Assembly: GCA_029974985.1 (NCBI GenBank)
Contig: JARKQC010000006.1
Location: 47,356 to 111,355, forward strand
Length of the DNA: 64,000 bases
Source of the DNA: Bacteroidota bacterium
Lineage (GTDB): Bacteria > Bacteroidota > Ignavibacteria > Kapaibacteriales > UBA2268
Direction: 5' to 3'
The stretch's first letter is position 1. Each line of letters opens with the position of its first letter. The notes under the pieces were generated by a model. That model was not told the origin of the DNA. It saw only the letters and a list, made by a program, of their open reading frames with translations, and ran no database searches. Made by a program: the position numbers and the translations under genes. Below are positions 1 through 9,435 of the stretch, piece by piece.

Positions 1-1714
1 AATAAGTAGAACCGTCTTTTTTCTTATTTAAAAATGTACCTTTCCAAGTCTTTTTATTATATAAATTCTCCCATAATTCTTCATATTTATTATCTGAAGA
101 ATTATCAAATAATAAAAAACCGGGCGGTTTCCCCTTCAATTCATCAAAAGAATAACCCGTTGTTAGTTCAAAGGCTGAATTTACATATTGAATTTTTGTT
201 TCTAAATCAGTAATAACAATAGAAACGGGGCTTTGCTCTACTGCTTGGCTTAATTTTAATATTTCTGATTCATATTCCTTTCTTTGGCTAATATCTTTAA
301 ATGAAACTATTGCACCAGTGATCACATTTTTTTCATAAATTGGGTTAATTACTAATTCTACATCGAATGTTTTGCCGCTTTTTTTATAAAATATATCTTC
401 TATTATTCTAGGTTTCCCATCAAGAATTGTATTAAATATTTTATATTCCTTTTTAGGATTTGTAATATCTTTGTTAGTTTTATTAAATATTATTTGTAGA
501 AAATTTTTACCTTCAAAATCCTTTTCTTCAAATTCTAATTCTTTTAATGCCATTTCGTTTATTTGAGTGCAATATCCATTTCTATCTACGCTAAATACTC
601 CTTCACCAATGCTTGACAATAAGTTTTTATACCTTCTTTTCTCATTATTTACTTTTTTTACTGCTACAATTTGAATTATTATTAAAATAATTCCAAAAAT
701 AATAATTATTAAACCTAAAATTATCGAAAGACTATATTTATCCCATATATCAGTTAAAGTAAATTCAGGTGTAACATCGAAAGGTGCTAATCTAAGCTCC
801 CTTGCTAATTCTTCTACTGATTTATAATCTGAAGGTATGCTATATCCATAAATTCCAGCTTTAATGGCATAAGGGTTATCATTATCAAGTTTATAAAGGG
901 CGCTTGCAATATGCCGAATATGCTCTTCGCTAACGTGAGGCAATCCAATCACGGGCCATTCGGGATATAATTGTGTAGAAACAAGATACGGGAAACCATC
1001 AAAACGCAGCGAATTAATTACTTTAATGCTGTCGAGTAAATATATATTATCATTTTTCATTTCTTCTATAATGCCCGTACGTACAAAAGCAACGTCGCAC
1101 TTATCATTCAATAGCATTTCAATACTTTTCTGGTGTGTTGTTGAAATAATTAATTGTTTTAACTCCTTTGGTATTTTAATGCCATATTTATATAACTCAT
1201 AAACTTGAGTGTGATATCCACCCGTATTACCAATATTAGGTGTTGCAACAATTTTTCCTCTAATATCAGCCAAAGTATTAATATCGTTTCGATTTGCCTT
1301 GCATACTATTACACCGCCAAGTTGATTTGTATGAACCCCAGTTTTTGAACTTGTAACAAGAGTTGCTATAACGCCAGTTAATTTATATTTTTCTCTAATA
1401 AGTAAAAAATGTGTTGGATTTGTAGTTAAAAAATCAATAGAACGATTTTCTACTGCCAAATTAAGCTCATCCATAGGAAGAACTTTTAAATTAATATGCT
1501 CATCAACGAGTTCTTCATTCAGATAATCAACTATTGGTTTATATTTATTATAAGTTCTTTCATAACCAAGATGAGCATAAACTCCAAAATATAATTCCTT
1601 TTTAGGCTTATAATTTTCAGTTAATTTATTAATTTTACTAAAAGCAATATTATCGAATAAAACAAGTATTGTAAATATAATTAATAATTTTATCAATGAT
1701 TTATATTTTTTCAT
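1..1714 (-). CDS. Sensor protein with PhnD-like periplasmic domain and two PAS domains (3' end outside window)
   Basis: I read this frame directly; it is open from the ATG at 1712-1714 to the window edge (571 codons, C-terminus missing). Residues 1-25 are a signal/anchor segment. About 30-320 resembles the phosphonate/phosphate ABC-transporter substrate-binding fold, with 'KELYFGVYAHLGY' and a '...IRGKIVATPN...' stretch. Roughly 330-352 is a transmembrane helix, followed by PAS domains at about 355-475 ('SIGEGVFSVDRNGYC') and 485 onward ('AVEQSPVSIVITDLE'). The family arrangement is a membrane sensor binding a small ligand outside and signalling inside. The output domain (histidine kinase or diguanylate cyclase) is cut off, so the class is unknown. 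A lone TAnnTTTG-type box lies at 1754-1761 on this strand. Confident on domains, not on ligand or output. Confidence 0.8.
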   Translation of the reverse strand, partial: MKKYKSLIKLLIIFTILVLFDNIAFSKINKLTENYKPKKELYFGVYAHLGYERTYNKYKPIVDYLNEELVDEHINLKVLPMDELNLAVENRSIDFLTTNPTHFLLIREKYKLTGVIATLVTSSKTGVHTNQLGGVIVCKANRNDINTLADIRGKIVATPNIGNTGGYHTQVYELYKYGIKIPKELKQLIISTTHQKSIEMLLNDKCDVAFVRTGIIEEMKNDNIYLLDSIKVINSLRFDGFPYLVSTQLYPEWPVIGLPHVSEEHIRHIASALYKLDNDNPYAIKAGIYGYSIPSDYKSVEELARELRLAPFDVTPEFTLTDIWDKYSLSIILGLIIIIFGIILIIIQIVAVKKVNNEKRRYKNLLSSIGEGVFSVDRNGYCTQINEMALKELEFEEKDFEGKNFLQIIFNKTNKDITNPKKEYKIFNTILDGKPRIIEDIFYKKSGKTFDVELVINPIYEKNVITGAIVSFKDISQRKEYESEILKLSQAVEQSPVSIVITDLETKIQYVNSAFELTTGYSFDELKGKPPGFLLFDNSSDNKYEELWENLYNKKTWKGTFLNKKKDGSTY

Positions 1715-1774
1715 AAATATTTATTTTTATAAATTAAATCTAATAATTAATTACAAATATACGAAATTTATTAT

Positions 1775-3628
1775 TTATTTAAAGTATTTTTTCATTGATA
1801 CTCTTCTTAATCTTTTTCTATATTTTGATAGTTCTTCGTTTTCGTATCTTATTAAAGGTTGGTTTTCGCCCGCTGAGCGAGTTACTAATAATTCTTTTGA
1901 GATTCCTAATTTAACTAATTCGTTAGCAACAAAATCTACTCTTCTCTGCCCTAATCCTAAGTTATATTCATCTGTGCCGACATCATCGGTATGCCCAACA
2001 AGAAGAATGCTATCTATTTTATCAATGGATAATTTTATATTTTCAGCTACTAATTTAAGTTCATCTGTCCATAATCGCCCTGTTTCAATTCCATTTGAGT
2101 CCAAAGCATATTTATAGGGGTCTTTATATTTATCTGTTGGGAAATTTATTCTTATTTCGCCTATTTCTGGTAAATAAAAATCAATGTCCATAGTATCTTG
2201 AACAAAATCATTGCTTATAAAAATTCGCTTCGAATCGTAAAAATAATTACTTTTCTGTGCAGTTAATTCATATTGTGTATTTCTTGTTATTGGAAATTGA
2301 TATTGGGCAAATTTATCAGTATATATAGTACTATCAAGCGAAATATTATCAAGATTTTTTATTAATATTTGTGCTGAATCAATATTAATATTTGTAGTTT
2401 TTGATAAAACTTTTCCTTTAATCAAAATTTCCTCATTTGGCAATTTAATTTTATAATTATCTTTAATATCAAGTTCTAAATCATTTTTTGCAAGAGTTTT
2501 CTTTTTAGAAGTATCCTCAAATTTGCTTTTTTTAACTTTATAACAAACAAATAAATCAAATCCACCTTCGGTTGCTACTAATGATTTCATATTTTTATTC
2601 TGATTTGATGCATAATAAAGAATATCATTTGCGTCGGAAAATGTCGTTGGGAAAAGTTCATCATATTCAGTATTTATTGGGGGGCCAAGATTTTTTGGAA
2701 TCGAAAAATAATCTGAAATATCATCATTTTCAGAAAAATGTAAATAATCTGAATATAATTTTGGATTTATATCGCAATAAAAAATATCATAAGCACCAAC
2801 CGTGTGATGCCCCGAAGATGAAAAATATAATCTTTTTCCATCTTTGCTAAAAAATGGTGTTATTTCATCACACTTTGAATTTACATTATTACCCAGATTA
2901 ATTGCTTTCGACCACTCATTTTTACTATTTTTAAAAATTAACCATAAATCAGTACCCCCGAAGCCATTTTTTTTATCCGAGCTAAACACTAAAATTTTAG
3001 AATTCGGTGAAATTGCGGAATGAGAAACCCAATCTAAAACTTCTATATCATCAAGTTTGATTTCCTCAATATTAGTTATTTCATCATTTGAAATTTTACC
3101 CGAAAAAATTCTTGATTTACCTATAACATTATTAATATCTGTTAAAGTATAATTTTGATATTTATGAATTGTATCTACACTTAAAATCGTTGATGAAGCA
3201 AAAAAAACATTATCATTATTAATAGAAAAAGTGCCAATATGCCCATCTGTGGTACTCGACACCCCTTTATCAATAATAAAGCGTTTTTCATTTGCTTTTA
3301 GTACAATTAATGAGTTATTTAAGTCAGTTTCGCTATATGTTAATATAGCTTTATTATCATTTATAAATGATAATTGCCATTCGTCATCAGGCGAGTTAAT
3401 TCCCTCAACTTTTTCCATTCGATAATAAAAACCATTCTGCTCGTAAGAAGATTTTGAAGTGTCGTATAAAGGAGTTCCGCTCCACTTATTAGGATAACAA
3501 TTTTGTGGAATTTCTAAGCATTCTTTTTTCTCTAAATCAACTCCTTGTGGCAAACAAGAATTTAAAAATTGAATAAGAAAAAATAATGCAAAATTATAAA
3601 TAATATATTTTTTTATATTATTCTTCAT
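1775..3628 (-). CDS. OmpA-family lipoprotein with PD40/WD40-like propeller
   Basis: 617 residues. The N-terminus has a lipoprotein signal peptide ending in the lipobox 'LNSC', so the mature protein is probably anchored in a membrane through that Cys. Residues about 195-370 contain PD40-type propeller repeats ('SAISPNSKILVFSSDK', 'PFFSKDGKRLYFSSSG'). About 405-490 looks like a carboxypeptidase-regulatory-like beta-sandwich. The C-terminal ~110 residues are an OmpA/MotB peptidoglycan-binding domain ('ILLVGHTDDVGTDEYNLGLG', then 'RRVDFV'). The arrangement is common in Bacteroidota and links the outer membrane to the cell wall. Its ATG overlaps the last base of the upstream sppA-like stop codon (TAATG), which suggests translational coupling and a shared transcript. 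Function beyond cell-envelope structure is not shown. Confidence 0.85.
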   Translation of the reverse strand: MKNNIKKYIIYNFALFFLIQFLNSCLPQGVDLEKKECLEIPQNCYPNKWSGTPLYDTSKSSYEQNGFYYRMEKVEGINSPDDEWQLSFINDNKAILTYSETDLNNSLIVLKANEKRFIIDKGVSSTTDGHIGTFSINNDNVFFASSTILSVDTIHKYQNYTLTDINNVIGKSRIFSGKISNDEITNIEEIKLDDIEVLDWVSHSAISPNSKILVFSSDKKNGFGGTDLWLIFKNSKNEWSKAINLGNNVNSKCDEITPFFSKDGKRLYFSSSGHHTVGAYDIFYCDINPKLYSDYLHFSENDDISDYFSIPKNLGPPINTEYDELFPTTFSDANDILYYASNQNKNMKSLVATEGGFDLFVCYKVKKSKFEDTSKKKTLAKNDLELDIKDNYKIKLPNEEILIKGKVLSKTTNINIDSAQILIKNLDNISLDSTIYTDKFAQYQFPITRNTQYELTAQKSNYFYDSKRIFISNDFVQDTMDIDFYLPEIGEIRINFPTDKYKDPYKYALDSNGIETGRLWTDELKLVAENIKLSIDKIDSILLVGHTDDVGTDEYNLGLGQRRVDFVANELVKLGISKELLVTRSAGENQPLIRYENEELSKYRKRLRRVSMKKYFK

Positions 3629-6045
3629 TATTTCCAGTAATCAATTGATAAAATTGTCATTGGAACGCCATTATTATTCATAATGAATTTTAATTCATCA
3701 AATTCATCATTAATTTTTGGAATATTTATTCCCGTTATTCCACCAAATAAAGAAGTAAAATCAAATAGTTTGCTTGCTGGGAATTGTACAATTTTTGTAT
3801 CTTCATATTCTGGAATATTAGCTAATTTTTTTGCTAAAGAAATTGCATCGGATAATCCACCAACCTCATCAACCAAGCCTTTTTCTTTAGCGTCGTTGCC
3901 CGTCCAAACTCTGCCTTGTGCTACTTCATCAACTTTTTCATAAGTCATTTTTCTTGCCGATGCTACTCTACTTACAAAATCTTTATATAAATCTTTAATT
4001 TGGCTTTCGCGTTGTAACTTTTCATCTTCGTTTAGATTTCTAATTGGCAATCCAATTGGTAATAATGGTAGTTGAAAAGCATTTCCAATATCTGAATATT
4101 TTCCTTTTTTTACAAAATCATAAGTTATGCCCATCGAGTCTTTTAATCCTTTGTCATAAATCCAAGCGCTTATAACTCCGATTGAACCCGATATTGTATT
4201 CGGTGCGGCAACAATTTTATCAGCCTCCATCGAAAGCCAATATCCTCCCGAAGCCGCAACAGAGCCTTGCGACACAACAAGTGGCTTTTTCCCTTTATTT
4301 TTTTTGATAATTTCAGAAATATAATCAGAAGCCATAGCATCGCCACCGGGCGAGTCCACTCTTAAAACAATAGCTTTAATTCTATTGTTTTCATAAGTAC
4401 TTTTTAGAATATTTGACAAAGTTCTTGCTTGAATCCCCGAGTTTAAATCGCAAACTCCTTCAGCATAAATTACTGCAATTTGTTTTTCTTCGTTGCTCCA
4501 TTTATCATCGTAAGGTTCTGGATACATTTCGTCTGCAAAAATATTTTTTAAGGAGGCGCTACGGTCATATTCACGCATAAATGCTTCAAGATTATTCCAT
4601 CTATCAAATTTATCAACAAGCTTATTTTCTAATGCTTCTTTTGCTAAATAAGAAATTTTTTCATTAACTAAATCATCAAAATTTTTACTAAGATTTTTTC
4701 TTGATTTTGTAATATCTTTTTTTGCTAAATCATACCAATCATCTATTAATCTCTGGCGTTGCTCTTTATCACCTTCGGAAAAACTTTCGCGTGAATAATT
4801 TTCAGCCGCTGATTTATATTTAAAATATCTAAATTCTTCATAGCCTATATCACTTTTTTCGAGTAGCTTTTTATAAAAACTTCGCCCTAATGAATAGCCC
4901 GAAAGCTCGACCGAACCTAATGGGTCTAATACGATACAATCAGCAATAGACGCAAAATGATAACTATCTAAATCTGCTCTTTCGATAAAAATTACTACTC
5001 TTTTACCCAAGTTTTTAAAATGTTCGAGTTTATTTCGGATTTCCCACATTAATACTTTTGAACTTGACGCTTGCGTTGCATTAATTACAATACCTTTGAC
5101 AGATTTATCTTTTTCTGCTCTATCAATTGCGTCAATAATTTTATAGAAACTAATAGAATTATCAAAAAATATATTTTTTACATATTTGATATTAGAGCTT
5201 ATATCAAGCACAAGATAATTTTGAGTTAAAATCACATCTTTTATGATTGTTCTGTCGCGTCCACCAAAACGTATTCCATAAGTCGAAGAAACTCTTTCAT
5301 TTTCTGAATCCATAAAGTTAATAGCAGTTAAATCCGAATTTCCTAAACTGAAATTCACTCCGATAGTCATATATTCGCTTTTCATAAATCTTCGTGCATT
5401 AATACGAATGCCTGGTAAAGGCTCGATAATTGCACCAAGGCTCCAATTCATATCTTTATACTTTTGACCGTTTAATTGAGAAGCATCAGCATAAAGAGTA
5501 ACAAGCTCGTTACCAAGTGGACGAACTCCAATTTCAAGAACAGATTCTGCATCTCTAATATCAAGTGCTTTTGAGTAAGAAGCCCCCAATGAAAAATATG
5601 GTATCGGGCGATAAAGCGCCCCAATTGCAAACATATTTTTTGAGCGTTTAGTATTGCCTTTGGTATTTGTCCAGCCATAAGTAAAGCCTAATCCAAAATT
5701 TCTATCTCCAAAGCCCGTACTAACTCTATAGTCAGTATAGCCGTCATCACCCAAATCATTTGTAAAAATACCAAATCCCGTATTTTGTGAGCCATAAAAA
5801 AAGCCAAATCTTTCAAAATCGAATATTTTGCCACTTCTATCACTAAGTAAAAGTGATAAATCAAAATTTGAATGATTATAATTTAACATAGCAGGATTAT
5901 CAAATCCATATAATCCACTCTTAAATGCTCCCGGCGAAGCCAATTGCATATCAGATAATTCGTAATAAGTGGTAAATGACCTTTGGCTAAAACACGAGAC
6001 TTGAACAAAGACAAATATTAAACAAAATAATATTATATTTTTCAT
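3628..6045 (-). CDS. sppA: SppA-type signal peptide peptidase (S49) with N-terminal beta-rich outer-membrane-like domain
   Basis: 805 residues, longer than the ~600 of E. coli SppA. After a signal peptide ending near 'VSCFSQ', residues ~25-265 are alternating, glycine/aromatic-rich sequence typical of a small beta-barrel ('GFGIFTNDLGDDGYTDYR'). Two S49 halves follow. The general-base Lys is K411 in 'FKYKSAAENYSRESFS'; the nucleophile is S599 in 'VAASGGYW'. Both residues needed for the family's Ser-Lys dyad are present, so activity is expected. In the family these enzymes clear signal peptides or other membrane peptides; here the extra domain suggests an outer-membrane or periplasmic placement. 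A TTG-N20-TAATTTTG promoter match lies just upstream, and the OmpA-like lipoprotein is coupled downstream. Confidence 0.85.
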   Translation of the reverse strand: MKNIILFCLIFVFVQVSCFSQRSFTTYYELSDMQLASPGAFKSGLYGFDNPAMLNYNHSNFDLSLLLSDRSGKIFDFERFGFFYGSQNTGFGIFTNDLGDDGYTDYRVSTGFGDRNFGLGFTYGWTNTKGNTKRSKNMFAIGALYRPIPYFSLGASYSKALDIRDAESVLEIGVRPLGNELVTLYADASQLNGQKYKDMNWSLGAIIEPLPGIRINARRFMKSEYMTIGVNFSLGNSDLTAINFMDSENERVSSTYGIRFGGRDRTIIKDVILTQNYLVLDISSNIKYVKNIFFDNSISFYKIIDAIDRAEKDKSVKGIVINATQASSSKVLMWEIRNKLEHFKNLGKRVVIFIERADLDSYHFASIADCIVLDPLGSVELSGYSLGRSFYKKLLEKSDIGYEEFRYFKYKSAAENYSRESFSEGDKEQRQRLIDDWYDLAKKDITKSRKNLSKNFDDLVNEKISYLAKEALENKLVDKFDRWNNLEAFMREYDRSASLKNIFADEMYPEPYDDKWSNEEKQIAVIYAEGVCDLNSGIQARTLSNILKSTYENNRIKAIVLRVDSPGGDAMASDYISEIIKKNKGKKPLVVSQGSVAASGGYWLSMEADKIVAAPNTISGSIGVISAWIYDKGLKDSMGITYDFVKKGKYSDIGNAFQLPLLPIGLPIRNLNEDEKLQRESQIKDLYKDFVSRVASARKMTYEKVDEVAQGRVWTGNDAKEKGLVDEVGGLSDAISLAKKLANIPEYEDTKIVQFPASKLFDFTSLFGGITGINIPKINDEFDELKFIMNNNGVPMTILSIDYWK

Positions 6046-6070
6046 TATATTTTTTCCAATGATAAAAAAA

Positions 6071-6101
6071 CAAAATTAATAATTTATATTATAGAAATCA
6101 A
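6071..6101 (-). promoter_or_regulatory. Bacteroidota-type promoter for the sppA-ompA pair
   Basis: Reading the minus strand, TTG (6101-6099), a 20-base spacer and TAATTTTG (6078-6071) match the Bacteroidota primary sigma consensus TTG-N19-TAnnTTTG. The predicted transcript start lies about 20 bases before the ATG at 6045. Seen by eye, not scored. Confidence 0.5.
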
Positions 6102-6147
6102 GATATATTTTTAATAACTTATTATAAAATTGTAATTTATACAATAA

Positions 6148-6792
6148 TTATTCAATATAATACATCAAATTTGGGATTTTTACTTTCATAATTGTATATC
6201 CGCCCTCGGAGTCGCTCCATTGGTCGCCAATTGAACCAATGATTTTATATTTTTCAGAAAGTTTTTTTCTAATCTCAGTTTTATAATCAACTGCCTTTTT
6301 ACCTTTAAATTCGGGTGTTTTACAAATTAATGTGTCAAATTTTATGTAACCTTCATTTTTCAAATTAAACACAGTTTTATCATATAATCCAGAGTGCCTA
6401 CCTGTTAAAAAAATTATGCTTACTCCTTTTTTAATAAGCGTATCATAAAATCGCTTCACTTGTGGAATTGCGGTCGCTTTAGCAGAATCTACCCATATAT
6501 CCCAATATTTTGGAATATATGCAAAATCATATTGAAGCTCGTAACTCATATTAGAAAGTGCAGTCTCGTCCACATCAAAAACAAAAGCGGCATTTTTAGG
6601 AATTTCAATTTGTGATAAATTTAGAAGTGCATCATTTATATTTTGTTCAATTTCCCTATCATAATCGCCATTTGTATAATAATTTTTAACAGTTTTTTTT
6701 GCCGCATCGAGATTAAATAAAATTTTATTTTGGCTAAATGTAATATTATTTAATAAAAATATTGAAATCAATATATTGAGTAGTAATTTCAT
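6148..6792 (-). CDS. Secreted class B-like acid phosphatase / 5'-nucleotidase (HAD superfamily)
   Basis: I start this at the ATG at 6790-6792, not at an upstream codon at 6822: AGAGGA sits 5 bases before that ATG, and the protein then begins with a good signal peptide ending 'NITFSQ'. HAD motifs are present in order: 'FVFDVDETALSN' (catalytic DxD, here DVDET), 'IIFLTGRHSG' (motif II Thr), a Lys-rich stretch, and 'GSIGDQWSDSEGG' (acidic motif). This fits the HAD subfamily IIIB acid phosphatases (lipoprotein e(P4)/plant VSP relatives), which remove phosphate from nucleotides or other small esters outside the cytoplasm. No lipobox is seen, unlike e(P4). A TAnnTTTG-type box (6831-6838, minus) precedes the gene; no clear -33 element pairs with it. 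Confidence 0.8.
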   Translation of the reverse strand: MKLLLNILISIFLLNNITFSQNKILFNLDAAKKTVKNYYTNGDYDREIEQNINDALLNLSQIEIPKNAAFVFDVDETALSNMSYELQYDFAYIPKYWDIWVDSAKATAIPQVKRFYDTLIKKGVSIIFLTGRHSGLYDKTVFNLKNEGYIKFDTLICKTPEFKGKKAVDYKTEIRKKLSEKYKIIGSIGDQWSDSEGGYTIMKVKIPNLMYYIE

Positions 6793-6909
6793 AATTTGTC
6801 CTCTAATAAATAAAAAAAACACTAATTCTACAAAAGTAATGAAAAACTACCAATAATATTAATTCAATAATAAATGAGTAATTAAGAAGCGGTATTTTAG
6901 AGTTTTTTT

Positions 6910-7416
6910 TTAATAAATATCAAAATCATCGCTTTTTTGTTTAAATAATTGGCTCAATTCCTCGATTTCTTTTTTACTACTTTTTTGTGGTTTTGATGTG
7001 TTGCTAATTGATTTATTAGATTTATTTTGTATTTTATTTACATTTTGAAAATTAATCATTTTTAGAAAATCTTCTGATAAAATGGCTTTTATTCCATTCA
7101 TACGAGCAAAATTATAAACTTCTGTATCCGAACTTACTACCTCATAATTATTTTTATTTGGGCTACTTTTGACGATTTCCTTAATTTTATTATCAGCAGT
7201 AATATTAAGTGATTCAATTATACTTATATTTTTATGATAATTGTTTATATTTGAAATAGTGCCATCAACAATTAACATTATTTTATAACTTGGATATTTT
7301 TGAATATAATTTGATAAAATACTACAAAATGATGACACGCCATTTTCTTTGTTTTTATTTTTTAAGTCATTACTTTTAAATATAACGTTTAATGTATCAA
7401 TTATAAAAATTTTCAT
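6910..7416 (-). CDS. YacP-like NYN (PIN-fold) domain protein
   Basis: 168 residues. 'MKIFIIDTLNVIF' at the start, 'DNKIKEIVKSS' near 85, and 'YEVVSSDTEVYNFARMNGI' near 100 match the spacing of acidic motifs in the YacP/NYN family, RNase-like proteins of PIN fold proposed to act in rRNA or mRNA processing. The last ~40 residues are Lys/Ser/Asn-rich and probably disordered. The start codon (7414-7416) is only 3 bp from the start codon of the oppositely oriented gene at 7420, so its promoter must lie inside that neighbour or the message has almost no leader. Family assignment is moderately sure; the substrate is unknown. Confidence 0.65.
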   Translation of the reverse strand: MKIFIIDTLNVIFKSNDLKNKNKENGVSSFCSILSNYIQKYPSYKIMLIVDGTISNINNYHKNISIIESLNITADNKIKEIVKSSPNKNNYEVVSSDTEVYNFARMNGIKAILSEDFLKMINFQNVNKIQNKSNKSISNTSKPQKSSKKEIEELSQLFKQKSDDFDIY

Positions 7417-7419
7417 TTT

Positions 7420-9372
7420 ATGAAATTTGGAATATTAATAATATTTATAATTTGCTTTTCGCATAATGTGTTTTCACAAGAAGACGTTATTATCGAAAAC
7501 ATAATTGAAAATTTACACAACGAAACTTATACAAGTCCCGAAATTGATATAATCGAATATTATAAAGAAAACCCTATGAATTTAAGATATATCAGTGCTT
7601 CTGAGTTATCAAAATTACCCGGAATATCTTATATAGTTGCAGAAAAAATTTTAAATTTAGTTAAAAATAATCCCAAAATTAGCAATAGAAGTATTGCTGA
7701 TTCTACCGGCATTACTCCAGAAGCTGAAATTTTATTAGATAATTGCACGATTAATATCGAAGATTTATCATATCATAAAAAAATGGCTTTGAATATAAGG
7801 TCACGTTTAAATCAAAAATTTAAGGAAACAAAAGGAATTTCATCACACAATTATCTTGGTGATGATATTGATTTATATAATCGAATTAGCGCTTTATACG
7901 ATAAATACGAAATTTGTGGAATAATAAATAAAAATTCGGGCGAACAAAATTTTGACGAGTTTAAATCGGGCTATTTTATGTATTCTGATAAGCAAAATAA
8001 AATTATTATTGGAGATTTTTATGCTGATTATGGTTTTGGTTCACTTCTTTGGAAACAATTTCCAGTAAGAAAAGGTTCGGACATTATTAGTCCAATTCTC
8101 AAAAAAGGTTCGGGCATTTCTGCATACCGTTCAACAATAGATTTTGCATATTTTAGAGGAATATCTTCTCAAACTAATTTTAATTTATCCGATGATTTTT
8201 CAATAAGATTATCTGGATTTTATTCAGCAAGAAAAAAGTCATCTACTATTGATTACGATAAAAATCAAGTTACATCAATGTATTTATCTGGTTATTATAG
8301 AACAGAAAGCGAAATTGAAAAAAAAGATAATTTATTTGAAAAAGCTATCTCTGGAAATATCGAATTATCATCAAATTTTGGATTAATATTTGGGGCAACT
8401 GTATTAACGCTCGACTATTCATTACCAATAAACACAAATTCATCTTCTCAATTTTCGGGGAAAAATGGGAATTTATTTTCTACATATTCTCAATATAGAT
8501 TTAGTAATAATATGATAGGTGCGGAATTATCTTTCGACGCCAATTCTAATAAATTTATTAATCTTGGTTTTGTTCATTCAGTTGAAAATTTTGATTTAGC
8601 AATTTCAACAAGATATATTGATGAGAATTTTCGCTCTCCTTACGGGTATTTTTTTGGCGAATTATCTTATCCAACAAATGAGAAAGGTATTTATACTGGT
8701 ATAAATTATAAATTTAATAAGAAAATAAATCTTGCTTTATATTCTGATATTTATTCAAGTATGGCTCGGACGTTTACCATACCGGGAATTGTAAGCGGAA
8801 TTGATTTATTCTCTGAATTTAGATATAATTTTCAAAAAAAATCAAATATCAACCTTCGATTAAGATACGAAAAAAAGACAGATTTAATTACAAATAATAA
8901 TACTGAAAGGCTATTAACTGAAAGTAAAAAAGCTTCTTTAAGAATTGATTTTAATTTTGAAATTTACAATGATTTAAAAACAAGATTCCGCGCTGAATAT
9001 AGCAATTATTCAAACGAATTAAATATTAATAATGGATATGGATTATTATCTTTCATAGAAATTAAATATAAATTAAATAATAAATTTAGTCTCGGCTCGC
9101 GATATACAATTTTTTCTACAAAAGATTTTAATTCTGTTATTTATCAATATGAATATAATATGCCCGGATTAATACGCTCGACCCCGCTATATGGCGAGGG
9201 TAGTAGAATATTGATTTTTTCGGAGTTTTCGCCCTTGGATTTTCTCAAAATTTATACGATGCTTACTTCAACAAATAAAAACAATGTGAATACACTCGGT
9301 ACAGGCAACGAACAAATAAATTCAAATTATGATACACGAGGCTTTTTACAATTTGAATTAAAATTAAGATAA
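7420..9372 (+). CDS. Outer-membrane protein with N-terminal helix-hairpin-helix (ComEA-like) domain
   Basis: 650 residues. A signal peptide ends near 'HNVFSQ'. Residues ~50-115 carry helix-hairpin-helix sequence of ComEA type ('ISASELSKLPGISYIVAEKI'), a fold that usually binds DNA or protein without sequence specificity. The remaining ~500 residues are rich in alternating polar/aromatic strands with many Tyr, Asn and Gly, and the last residue pattern 'FLQFELKLR' suits a beta-barrel closing strand. This HhH-plus-barrel layout is widespread in Bacteroidota/Chlorobi, with no settled function; DNA uptake is one possibility by analogy with ComEA, but that is inference. It starts 3 bp from the divergent NYN gene. 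Confidence 0.7.
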   Translation: MKFGILIIFIICFSHNVFSQEDVIIENIIENLHNETYTSPEIDIIEYYKENPMNLRYISASELSKLPGISYIVAEKILNLVKNNPKISNRSIADSTGITPEAEILLDNCTINIEDLSYHKKMALNIRSRLNQKFKETKGISSHNYLGDDIDLYNRISALYDKYEICGIINKNSGEQNFDEFKSGYFMYSDKQNKIIIGDFYADYGFGSLLWKQFPVRKGSDIISPILKKGSGISAYRSTIDFAYFRGISSQTNFNLSDDFSIRLSGFYSARKKSSTIDYDKNQVTSMYLSGYYRTESEIEKKDNLFEKAISGNIELSSNFGLIFGATVLTLDYSLPINTNSSSQFSGKNGNLFSTYSQYRFSNNMIGAELSFDANSNKFINLGFVHSVENFDLAISTRYIDENFRSPYGYFFGELSYPTNEKGIYTGINYKFNKKINLALYSDIYSSMARTFTIPGIVSGIDLFSEFRYNFQKKSNINLRLRYEKKTDLITNNNTERLLTESKKASLRIDFNFEIYNDLKTRFRAEYSNYSNELNINNGYGLLSFIEIKYKLNNKFSLGSRYTIFSTKDFNSVIYQYEYNMPGLIRSTPLYGEGSRILIFSEFSPLDFLKIYTMLTSTNKNNVNTLGTGNEQINSNYDTRGFLQFELKLR

Positions 9373-9408
9373 AAAAATACCCAAGACTACTTTGTTCATC
9401 TTGGGTAT
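9371..9408 (-). terminator. Rho-independent terminator after rpoZ (possibly bidirectional)
   Basis: A perfect 10-bp stem, ATACCCAAGA (9377-9386) with TCTTGGGTAT (9399-9408), flanks a 12-base loop. On the minus strand it is followed by a run of seven T, which fits termination of rpoZ. The convergent HhH gene ends at 9372 and may use it too. Confidence 0.8.
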
Positions 9409-9435
9409 ATTAAATAAAGGAATTTATGAAAAACA

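Noticed and set aside
3231..3425. Plus-strand frame inside the OmpA-like lipoprotein gene
   Set aside because: Shadow of a real gene on the minus strand; no independent support.
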